Origin: Mercenaria mercenaria
Taxonomy: Eukaryota; Mollusca; Bivalvia; Venerida; Veneridae
Reading direction: 5' to 3'
DNA: 64,000 nt
NCBI RefSeq assembly: GCF_021730395.1
Contig: NC_069375.1
Span: forward strand, 11,431,001 to 11,495,000
Below the pieces are notes generated by a model. The model worked only from the letters and a program-made list of their open reading frames with translations. It was not told the DNA's origin and made no database searches. Positions 11,071 to 20,618 of this stretch are shown here, one piece after another (position 1 is the stretch's first letter; every line of letters starts with the position of its first letter). Made by a program: the position numbers and the translations under genes.

Positions 11071-12922
11071 ATGTCTCCCCCAGGAGACATATTGTTTTGC
11101 CCTGTCCGTCCGTCCGTCCTTCCATCCGTCCGTACGTCACACTTCATTTCCGAGCAATAACTGGAGAACTATTTGACCTAGAACCTTCAAACTTCATAGG
11201 GTTGTAGGGCTGCTGGAGTAGACGACCCCTATTGTTTTTGGGGTCACTCCGTCAAAGGTCAAGGTCACAGGGGCCTGAACATTGAAAACCATTTCCGATC
11301 AATAACTACAGAACCACTTGACCCAGAATGTTGAAACTTCATAGGATGATTGGTCATGAAGAGTAGATGACCCCTATTGATTTTGGGGTCACTCCGTCAA
11401 AGGTCAAGGTCACAGGGGCCTGAACATTGAAAACCATTTCCGATCAATAACTAGAGAACCACTTGACCCAGAATGTTGAAACTTCATAGGATGATTGGTC
11501 ATGAAGAGTAGATGACCCCTATTGCATTTGGGGTCACTCCGTCAAAGGTCAAGGTCACAGGGGCCTGAACATTGAAAACCACTTCCGATCAATAACTAGA
11601 GAACCACTTGACCAAGAATGTTGAAACTTCATAGGATGATTGGTCATGAAGAGTAGATGACCCCTATCGATTTTGGGGTCACTCCATTAAAGGTCAAGGT
11701 CACAGGGGGCTGAACATTGAAAACCATTTCCGATCAATAACTAGAGAACCACTACACCCAGAATGTTGAAACTTCATACGATGATTGGTCATGAAGAGTA
11801 GATGACCCCTATTGATTTTGGGGTCACTCTGTCAAAGGTCAAGGTCACAGGGGCCTGAACATTGAAAACCATTTCCGATCAATAACTAGAGAACCACTTG
11901 ACCCAGAATGTTGAAACTCCATAGGATGATTGTACATGCAAAGTAGATGATACCTTTCGATTTTGGGGTCACTCCATTAAAGGTCAAGGTCACAGGGGCC
12001 TGAACATTGAAAACCATTTCCGGTCAGTAACTTGAGAACCACTTGACCCAGAATGTTGAAACTTAATAGGATGATCGGTCATGCAGAGTAGATGAACCCT
12101 AACGATTTTGGGGTCACTCTGTGAAAGGTCAAGGTCACAGGGGCCTGAACATTGAAAACCATTTCCGGTCAGTAACTTGAGAACCACTTGACCCAGAATG
12201 ATGAAACTTCATAGGATGATTGGTCATGCAGAGTAGATGACCCCTAACGATTTTAGGGTCACTCTGTTAAAGGTCAAGGCCACAGGGGCCTGAACATGGA
12301 AAACCATTTCCAATCAATAACTTGAGAACCTCTCGACCCAGAATGTTGAAACTTCATAGGATGATTGTTCATGCAGAGTAAATGACCCCTATTGTTTTTG
12401 GGGTCACTCCGTTAAAGGTCAAGGTCACAGAGGCCTGAACATTGATAACCATTTCCGATCAATAACTTGAGAACCACTTGACCCAGAATGTTGAAACTTC
12501 ATAGAATGATTGAACATGCAGAGTAGATGACCCCTATTGATTTTGGGGTCAGTCTATTAAAGGTCAAGGTCACAGTGGCCTGTTCATGTAAAATCATTTT
12601 TTGGAAATAACTTGAGAACCACTTGACCTACAATGTTGAAACTTAATAGGATGATTGGACATGCAGAGTAGATGACCCCTATTTATTTTGAGGTCACTTG
12701 ATCAAAGGTCAAGGTCACAGGAGCCTGAAAAGTGACTTGAGAACCACTAGGCCAAGAGTGTTGAAATTTAGCGGGATGACTGGACATGCCAAGTAGATGA
12801 TCCCTATTGCAGCCAACCATCAGTGTCTCTTTGACTTTCGCTCCTGACCCCTATTGACTTCTTGCCTATAGGACTTTGCATTGGGGGAGACATGCGCTTT
12901 TTTACAAAAGCATTTTCTAGTT
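11071..12922 (+). mobile_element. Helentron-like element, family A, full length reference copy
   Basis: Start: the hairpin TGTCTCC-CCCA-GGAGACA, then ATTGTTTTGCCCTGTCCGTC. Middle: eleven units of 141-150 bp (AAAGGTCAAGGTCACAGGGG, GAACATTGAAAACCATTTCC, CCACTTGACCCAGAATGTTG). End: GGGGGAGACATGCGC, the hairpin GCTTTT-TTAC-AAAAGC and CTAGTT. Ten units carry TCAAGGTCA exactly. Insertion was in an AT-rich stretch with no clear target-site duplication, as for Helitrons. No coding capacity. Confidence 0.85.
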
Positions 12923-13248
12923 GGATTTAAATTTTTAGACATTTAAAGCATTATCTTGGCCTTATCAGTACTGTCAATTTGTAGCTAGATACTTGTTTTT
13001 CTCTTATTTTTTTTTTTTATGCAAGTCTTGTATACAGTTGAACTTCTAAATAACCGGCCTTCCAAAAACTTCTGAAAATTTGACTATTTTCTCGTCCAGA
13101 ATTTTCTCCATCTATTTTCTATATAGACCGTACTTCTAAATAACCGAATTTCCAAATTCTGAACACCAAACAATATTTTGAAAAAAATGTGACTTATTTC
13201 AATTCAATAGTTTTACTTCCAAAAACCTCATGGCACTATACAATTATC
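12923..13248. other. Intron with short direct repeats
   Basis: The string ACTTCTAAATAACCG appears twice (about 13043 and 13132). CAGTTGAACTTC at 13035 resembles a pogo/Tigger-type end, but I found no matching right end. Confidence 0.35.
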
Positions 13249-13296
13249 GACTTTTTCATAGGTTGATAAATCCTGATATCAACCTATGAAAAAGTC
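13249..13296. repeat. Perfect 20 bp hairpin
   Basis: GACTTTTTCATAGGTTGATA (13249-13268) is exactly complementary to 13277-13296, with the 8-base loop AATCCTGA. It lies directly before MITE copy 2. Possibly a minimal palindromic element. Confidence 0.85.
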
Positions 13297-13300
13297 AGTA

Positions 13301-13570
13301 TTTGTTTTATTACATGAATAGATGTGTATAGTCAGACATTTTATTACAATTGTATTCTCATTTATTTGGACAATTGAAATTGGAAATATAGCTATATATA
13401 TATATCTATTTTTAGACCATATCAGGTTGATATTGGTTTTCCAAGCACCTGTTTTGATCTGTTTTTATTATCCTACTATTTGTAACCCAAGATAAGTTGT
13501 TTTACTTTTCGAACCGTTTTCAGCCAATCAGAGAAACAATAGAATACAGTCATGTAACAAAAACAATTAT
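13301..13570. mobile_element. MITE copy 2
   Basis: Same core as 10751-11010 (CAGGTTGATATTGGTTTTCC; TTTTCGAACCGTTTTCAGCC), with ends TTTGTTTTATTACATGA and TCATGTAACAAAAACAATT in inverted order. It holds an additional AT dinucleotide tract near 13390. Confidence 0.65.
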
Positions 13571-13734
13571 ATTTTTTAAAGCAAATCTGTGCCTTCTGGA
13601 AATCTAAATTATTGTATTATTGGAATCTGTTGTTTACCTATTAGCGGTAAACAATTATTTTGATATGCATTAGAATCACATCCTGTCAATCAAAGGCTCA
13701 ATCAATAGGTTATTAATTTCATCAGAAGACCTGT

Positions 13735-14240
13735 AGAATGCACAACCCAGGTCACTAGGTCCAAGGTCAAGGTCTCACTTGGAGGTCAAAGGTCAAAAAG
13801 CTTTTTAACTTTCTGGCCATTCCATATCTTCTCAACCGTTTGGAAGATTTTGCTAAAACTATCATCAAATATTAATCTCATCAAGAGGACATGCAGAGCT
13901 CACAACCTATGTCACTAGGACCAAGGCTGAGGTCACACTTTGAGGTCAAGATAAAATAGCTCAAATTTGTGTCTGCTTCATACCTTCTTATCACAGAAAG
14001 GATTTTCATAGAACAAGTAGTCAATTTATTGTTAACCTCATCAAGATAATGTGAAAAGTGCACAACCCAGGTCACTAGGTTTAAGGTCAAGGTCATACTT
14101 AGAGGTCAAAAATCAAATCAGATTTGCGTTTGTGCTGTATCTTCTAAACCACTGAATCTCCTATAATTAGCATCAGTTTGTCAATTTTAAGCCCTGTTCA
14201 GATCTTAATTAGGTAATGTGATTTTGACAAGACGTAGGCA
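13735..14240. repeat. Decayed tandem-unit element
   Basis: Three loose units of about 155 bp carry CACAACCCAGGTCACTAGG and CAAGGTCA. Both ends are gone. Family cannot be assigned beyond the general Helentron-like type. Confidence 0.55.
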
Positions 14241-14387
14241 GATAATGTGACAAGTGCATCCTACAGCAATATAAAAGTTCTGATTTTCAAGTGATTATTG
14301 AAAGTGAGAGGATATTTATTTTTTGGAATGACACAACTTTTTGGTAAAGTTGGTTCCAAGTTCACCATCATTAGTTTTAATTTGTAG

Positions 14388-14645
14388 GTACCTGTATATA
14401 TGTGACTGGGGAAATGAGCCACATATCCTTCGCTGCTTTATGGATGGTACTCATTGTGATACATTCATTCATGTTCACGGAGGTCATCCAAATATGGTTG
14501 TCATAGCAACACCACTTACCATGGAAACAGGGTCAGAGAACAGGAAAACTTTGTATTGGACTGATTCAAAACTAGATGTAATAAGTTATGTAAACATGAG
14601 GGATGATGCTGTCATTTGGGAAAAGATACAGTTAAATCATTCTCA
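14388..14645 (+). CDS. LDLR/LRP-family receptor, YWTD propeller exon
   Basis: The exon is bounded by TTTGTAG and GTAAGT. It reads GYLYICDWGNEPHILRCFMD.. and then ..KTLYWTDSKLDVISYVNM.., so it holds an exact YWTD motif and a variant YICDW blade. The 258 bases complete the codon left open by the previous exon and leave CA for the next. In the family, YWTD blades build a six-bladed beta propeller. Intron before: 3.95 kb; after: 3.0 kb, both filled with repeats. Confidence 0.93.
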
Positions 14646-14676
14646 GTAAGTTCTAGAAAGGGTATTGTTTTTTTTT

Positions 14677-15880
14677 AGCTCACCTGAGACAAAAGCTCAT
14701 GGTGAGCCTTTGGGACCACTGAATGTCCATCATGCGTCGTGTGTCGTCCATTGTGTGTCCATCAACATTTTCCAAAAAATCTTCTTCTTGAAAACCATTT
14801 GGCAGAATTACACCAAAGTTCACAGGAATGATCCTTGGGTGGCCCCCTTTCAAATTTGTTCAAAGAATTGAATTCCATGCAGAACTCTGGTTGCCATGGC
14901 AACCGAAAGGAAAACATTTAAAAATCGTCTTTTCCAAAACCACAGGGCCTAGGGCTTTGATATCTGGTGTGTAGCATCATCTAGTGGTCCTCTACCATGA
15001 TCATGATGTTTGTTCAAATTATCCCCCTGGAGTCAAATATAGCCCCGCCCCGGGGGTCACATGGTTTATATAGACTTATATAGGGAAAACTTTGAAAATC
15101 TTCTTGTACAAAACCACACGGCCTAGGGCTTTGGTATTTGGTATGTAGCATCATCTATTAGTCCTCTACCAAGAATGTTCCAATTATCCCCCTAGGGTCA
15201 AATATGGCCCCACCCTGGGGTTCCCAAGTTTTACATAGAATTACAAAAATTAAAAATCTTCTTGTCTGAAACCATAAGACTTAAGCCTTTGATATTTGGT
15301 TGTAGCATTGTCTTACGGTTCTCAACCAGAATTGATCAAAATGTACCCCTGAGGTGAAAGGAGGCCCTGCCCTGGGGGTCCCAAGTATTATATAGACATA
15401 TGTAGGAAAATAAAACTTTAAAAATCTTCTTGTCTAAAACCACATGACCTAGGCTTTTGATATTTGGTATGATGCATTAGCTGGTAGTTCTCTACCAAAA
15501 TTGTTCAAATTATGCCCCTTAAGTTAAAAGAGGCCCCACCCAGGGGTCATTTAGTTATTATATGAGTTACATAGGAAAAAATAATTAATTATTTGATCCT
15601 ATTTCCAAGACTGTTTAATTATAATTACCTGATGATCCCAAGTAATATGATGTTACTTGACTGTGACCTTGACCTGCTGACCTACTTTCTTGTTTTTTAA
15701 GATACAGCCTTTAAATTTGGATGACATACACTGTTTTGCACAATGATCGTAAAAGTGAATTTCATTGACCATGAATGTGACCTACTGACTTTCTTAATAT
15801 TTTAGTATGAGTTTGACATTTGAAACATGTAGCTCATATTACTCAGGTGAGCGATCCAGGGTCATCATGACCCTCTTGTT
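14677..15880 (+). mobile_element. Helentron-like element, family C, full length
   Basis: Start: AGCTCACCTGAGACAAAAGC..GGTGAGC, a palindrome. Units of about 150 bp hold AAAATCTTCTTGT, GGCCTAGGGCTTTGATAT and CCCCTGGAGTCAAATATAG. End: CAGGTGAGCGATCCA, the hairpin GGGTCAT-C-ATGACCC and TCTTGTT. A second family C element begins directly after it. Confidence 0.8.
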
Positions 15881-15881
15881 T

Positions 15882-16926
15882 AGGTCAACTGAGCACAAAG
15901 TGCTCATGGTGAGGTATTGTGATCACACTGTGTCTGGCGTCTGTCGTGCCTCCGTCAAGTCGTCCATCCTTCGTCAACATTTGTGTTTTAACAACATCTC
16001 CTCCAAAACCAATGAATGGATTTTGATGATACTTGGCCATGATGTTTCTTGGGTGGTCCTCTACCAAAGTTGTTCAAATGGTTTTGCTTGGTTGCACATA
16101 AGGGCTGCCAGAGATAAAAATAGAAAAAACATCAAACTACATCTCCTCCTAAACCAATGGTCCAATTTTGAAATAATTTCACACAAATGATCCTTATGTC
16201 ACCCTCTACCAAGATTGTTCAAATTATTTTGATTTGTCAGAAAACATGGCACATGGCTGTCAGAGGGCGTGGTCACTTTTCCCTATATGTATATAGTGGA
16301 AACTTTAAAAATCTTCTTGTGTGAAACCACTAGCTCGATTTTAGAATAACTTTACACAAATGGTCCTTGTGTGACCCTCTACCAGTATTGTTCAAATTAT
16401 TTTTGAGTCATCAAAAAACATTGCCGCTAGAAGGCCTGGTCACCTTTCCCTATATGTATATTGTGGAAACTTTAAAAATCTTCTTATTTGAAACTGCAAG
16501 CCCGATTCTAGAATAATTTTACACAAATGGTCCTTATGTGACCGTCTACCAAGATTGTTCAAGTTATTTTGATTTGTCAAAAAACATGGCTGCCAGAGGG
16601 GGTGGTCACTTCTCCCGATTCCCGATATGTATATAGTGGAAACTTTAAAAATCTTCTTGTTATAAACTGCAAGCCCAGTTTTAAAATAATTTTACACAGT
16701 CAAATAGTACTTGTATGACCCTCTACCAAGACTGTTCAAATTATTCCGAGTTTTCAAAAAATATGGCTGCCAGGGGGCAATATTGGTCACTTTTCTTCTC
16801 TGAATCAGTAATAGCTAGAGCCTTGATATTTGGCGTGTGATATCAGAAACCTAACTCTGTACTTATACAAACACACTTGAAGCCTTGTACACAGGTAAGC
16901 GCTTTAGGGTCAGTGACCTTCTTGTT
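15882..16926 (+). mobile_element. Helentron-like element, family C, abutting the previous one
   Basis: It starts with the hairpin TGAGCAC-AAA-GTGCTCA inside a changed AGCTCA..GGTGAG palindrome and ends CAGGTAAGCGC, a GGTCA-G-TGACC hairpin and TTCTTGTT. Units of about 150 bp repeat CTTTAAAAATCTTCTTGT and TGACCCTCTACCAAGATTG. It lies head-to-tail behind 14677-15880 with one base between. Confidence 0.75.
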
Positions 16927-17657
16927 ACAGATATGGTATTTTACCCTGCATAGCAAAGGGAAACAACCAGTTTTTTAAGGAATGCATAGCATGAGTGAAA
17001 ATATTTTTTGTTCTTGGCTGAAAATTTATAAATGTTTAACATTACATAGAGGACAAGGTTAGTCTTAGTTTTTTGATGTAGGAATTTATCATGACTATTT
17101 GGCTATACACCAATGATGAATGGAAATGAAACGGAAACCATTTCCATTCTGACTGTCAGTTATCAATAAAAAGGAAGTTTGACAGTGAAACATGAAAAGG
17201 TGAAATTTATGTCACTGATACACATTTTATAATTTATTTTATTCGTCTTTATTATGGTTTCCTTGTTTACTTTGGTGAGTGTGCCACTGTGGGACAAAAA
17301 TACTGTTTAGGTGTATAATTCTTTGTGAGAATTCTTTCAAGCTGGCTTTTAGAAGATCAGAAGATGACCTGTTTCGTGTTATTTTGATTAAACAGACCAA
17401 CAAACTTATATTCTGATGATAATTCATAAATTTGTGTTTAAAGAAAATTAAAAAATGATTGTCCACAAATTTCCTCAAAATCTATGAATTATTTCAGTCT
17501 TGGTATAGAAAAATCACAGTTTTTAACATATACTAAGAGTCAGAAGTTTGTCAGATTGAGCTTTTGTTTGGTGATGGATGTATTTAACAAGACATGAAGA
17601 CATTTCTCTGTGACGTGATAATGGGAAAAAACTGATGGTATAATAATATATTTGCAG
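16927..17657. other. Intron, LRP-like gene
   Basis: AT-rich unique sequence ending in the acceptor ATATTTGCAG. No repeat or gene recognised. Confidence 0.6.
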
Positions 17658-17827
17658 GAATACTCATCCTGTTGGTCTGGTAGTTACAGACAGCACTATA
17701 TATTTTACTGACTGGAACACACAGTATGTACATAACATGAAGAAGTCTGATGTTACTGCAGTAATGGATATACATTTGGACATGGGAAGTGTGTTTGGGA
17801 TGGATCACATACAGAAACCTCTCCAGG
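17658..17827 (+). CDS. LDLR/LRP-family receptor, propeller exon
   Basis: Reads QNTHPVGLVVTDSTIYFTDW.. to ..GSVFGMDHIQKPLQ. The YFTD string is a YWTD variant and HPVGLVV is the strand of a blade. HPVG..D..IYFTDW closes the propeller just before the EGF module in family members. Bounded by TTTGCAG and GTAGGT; it begins by completing CA(G) and leaves one G. 170 bases. Confidence 0.92.
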
Positions 17828-17852
17828 GTAGGTTAATCCTTTAGGTGTTTGT

Positions 17853-18058
17853 TTAACCTTTAGCCTGCTGGCAGCAAGTGATTCTGCCTTTGCAACCTGT
17901 GCAGACAGCCTGCTTATCTGTGCAAGCGGATCATGGTCTGCACTGTTCGCTATTCAGTCTGTGAATTTTCAGTGAACATCCCATCCAGTCATAAATGGTA
18001 CTGCCCAAATTGAATGATGGACCAGTCCATTTTGGAAATTTAGCAATCTAAGGATTAA
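17853..18058. mobile_element. MITE, about 206 bp
   Basis: The ends are short inverted repeats: TTAACCTTTAG at the left and CTAAGGATTAA at the right. The inside reads GCCTGCTGGCAGCAAGTG, TGGTCTGCACTGTTCGC and GATGGACCAGTCCATTTTGG. I recall this sequence type as widespread in bivalve genomes. It lies 25 bases downstream of a splice donor. Confidence 0.6.
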
Positions 18059-18530
18059 TTTACATCGTTCATCTAAGATTTACATTGCTTCTGATAAAAC
18101 GATATGAACTTCTAATGAGCATACATAGTTATGAAGTCATGTAGGTCTATAGTTCGACACTAAAGTTTGTTGGGCTAAAGCCAAAACTTGAAGAAAAAAG
18201 TATTCCATAACAATATTTCAGTTACTAAGGTGGTCAATACATGCTATCAGTGTTCCTGTATTCCATACAACTTCCATAAGATACCACCTAAGGGAAGGAC
18301 AAAAGGTGTACTTATTTGGATACAAGTCTCAAAACTCTTTTAACACCTTATTGACTATTTTTTTTTAGCAGAATTTTAAACGGACCAATGATAGAATCTA
18401 CACTAAGACTGGTCTCTAAACTCGTGTTATAACCTTAGATCCCGGTGTCACCTTGGTTATATTAATTACTAGGAACATTGATCTGTTATAAATGAAACCT
18501 AATGCTTTGACATGTCCTCTATGTTTGTAG
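18059..18530. other. Intron, LRP-like gene
   Basis: AT-rich, ends in the acceptor CTATGTTTGTAG. Nothing else recognised. Confidence 0.6.
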
Positions 18531-18647
18531 TTTCACAGACAGCCTGCTCAGTAGATAATGGTGGATGTACACATTTGTGTCTTGTCAAACCCGAGGGTCA
18601 GCATACATGCCTGTGTCCAGGCAGTGGAAAAAATGTATCCTGCACAG
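18531..18647 (+). CDS. LDLR/LRP-family receptor, EGF module exon
   Basis: Encodes one complete EGF domain with six cysteines in family order: [13 protein letters not shown], then [14 protein letters not shown]. The first two blocks match the CS.NNGGC.HLC signature of EGF modules that follow LDLR propellers. NVS is a potential N-glycosylation site. It opens with the G left by the previous exon and again leaves one G, so it is a phase 1-1 exon, as EGF exons usually are. Bounded by TTTGTAG and GTATGG. Confidence 0.95.
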
Positions 18648-18811
18648 GTATGGGTTTTATATGTTGTCCTTGTTATGCCCACAAGCATAATTTGTAGTTA
18701 GGTGTTCACTTTGCCTTAGTCTGGATGTCCATCAGTCTGTTCATTTGTCCATATTGGTAATTGACCATTGTATTATTATTCAGCATGAAGATATTAATTC
18801 ACAGCGGTTTT

Positions 18812-19312
18812 TATGCCCCCAAAGGGAGGCATATAGTTTTTGAACTGTCTGTCAGTCTGTCGGTCTGTCAGTCTGCCCGCAATTTTCGTGTCCGGTCTAT
18901 ATCTTTGTCCTCCATGGATGGATTTTCGAATAACTTGGCATGAATTTGTACCACAGTAAGACGACGTGTCGCGCGCAAGACCCAGGTCCGTAGCTCAAAG
19001 GTCAAGGTCACACTTAGACGTCAAAGGTCATTTTTCATGATAGTGCATTCGTGTCCGGTTCATATCTTTGTCATCCATGGATGGATTTTCAAATAACTTG
19101 GCATGAATGTGTACCACAGTAAGACGATGTGTCGCGCGCAAGACCCAGGTCCGTAGCTCAAAGGTCAAGGTCACACTTAGACGTTAAAGGTCATATTTCA
19201 TGATAGTGCATTGATGGGCGTGTCCGGTCCATATCTTTGTCATTCATGCATGGATTTTAAAATTATTGGGCATGAATGTGTACCACAGTAAGATGACTTG
19301 TCGCGCGCAAGA
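18812..19312 (+). mobile_element. Helentron-like element, family E, 3' truncated
   Basis: Starts TATGCCCCCAAAGGGAGGCATATAG, a palindrome, then TGTCTGTCAGTCTGTCGG and three units of about 165 bp with CGTGTCCGGTCCATATCTTT, ACCACAGTAAGACGACGTGT and CAAAGGTCAAGGTCACACTT. It breaks off after CGCGCGCAAGACTT, short of the terminus present at 32944 and 62787. Confidence 0.75.
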
Positions 19313-20046
19313 CTTCAATAATTTATTGTACAATCAATGCTTTTTAATGAGCTTGAACCCTGACTTGGAAAATGATGTTGACTGAGGGCGTTGCCAGATG
19401 TTCATATCTTTTTTCCCAGGTTGATAGATCTTGGTATTGACCAGTTTTTTCGTATTTCATCTATCAACTGACATGGTATAAATTTTAAGAACATTTGCAA
19501 AGTTGGTAAATCTTTTTGGTCATAAACTGTGTTGGCTGTTACGTTGTTATGATGTCACTTGCTGAATCCTGCCCTTGCATGTTTGCTTTTGATGGTTTCT
19601 GCACAGATTAATGTGAGTTGTTGGTTAGAATGCATATTTCTTAGTAAAAAGCTAATAACCTTTAATTGTTATTAATCATGTGACTTTGTCTAGAGCAATA
19701 GAAAGGACTATATATGTAGTTTTAATTGTAAAAGAAGGTGACCCGCATAAGTAAAGATATGGGAATATTTATTTATGTATTGTAAGATCTTTGCTAAACA
19801 TCACCTGTAATTGGAGACCATAGAAAACATTAGTTTCATTTCAGATTTATACCTGAACTTAGAACATGGAATTAAGAGAATGCCACTGAAACTTACTTTA
19901 ATCTTGAGCTAAAGTAGTAGTTAGAATATATGGCAGTATTTCATTATCTGAAGTAGTTAAGTCCCCCGTCACTACATAAGTAGGTTGATACTTGCCCAAG
20001 TAAGTGTTAAAACTTGCTATGCTGAATGAATATTTGTTATTGATAG
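19313..20046. other. Intron, LRP-like gene
   Basis: Unique AT-rich sequence ending in TTATTGATAG. AGGTTGATAGATCTTGGTAT near 19419 weakly recalls the hairpin at 13249. Confidence 0.5.
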
Positions 20047-20227
20047 TTAAAGGAAAGAAGTTGCCTCCTCATTCTGATCTGATGGATAAACTGGACACAA
20101 AGAAGATGAAGCCTGTTTCAATGGAGACCAAGGACTCGATACTGCTGGTTGTTCTACCAGTGACTGGTGTTGTCATCCTTCTGCTTGCAGTCATTGTCAT
20201 TGTGTTCTGTTACCATAGGCACAAACA
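20047..20227 (+). CDS. LDLR/LRP-family receptor, juxtamembrane and transmembrane exon
   Basis: After a short charged, Pro- and Lys-containing linker (VKGKKLPPHSDLMDK..) comes a single hydrophobic span of about 23 residues (ILLVVLPVTGVVILLLAVIV followed by IVF), then CYHRHKQ as a basic stop-transfer start. This marks a type I membrane protein. It joins in frame to the EGF exon (G+TT) and leaves CA for the tail exon. The donor is GTGAGT. Confidence 0.93.
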
Positions 20228-20618
20228 GTGAGTAGGTTTGGTTAACTTCACAAGAAATCAGTCTTTTATTTAAATAGTAATGAAAGTTGGTTATTACCAA
20301 TAAAAATGCAGTTATAACCAAATATTCTTTTGTATATCACAGAAGCATCATGTTGTATAAAGGTAGATGTTATGGCATCCATTGTCAGTATATTCCTATA
20401 CACTTGCAATACAACAGTGGCAGGCCTGAAGTGGTTATTTATAGGACTATAGCTATATTTATATAAGTGAACAGCCCAAGTGCCAGTATAGGATTAAGAG
20501 TTCTAGAAACCACATAAAGAAGGTCATTGCCATTTAATTTATTGTATATCCCTAAAAACAATAACAATTGCTTGGTTTTTTGAATCTGTCAATTGTATAA
20601 ATATTAAAATGAATAATT

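Noticed and set aside
11990-12187. 65-codon minus-strand frame with a repeated LLTGNGFQCS motif
   Set aside because: It is the reverse reading of the family A tandem unit.
3605-12922. Regular spaced repeats that could suggest a CRISPR array or satellite
   Set aside because: Units are 141-150 bp and wholly repeated with no unique spacers, and they are bounded by transposon-like ends. Not CRISPR, and not a free satellite.
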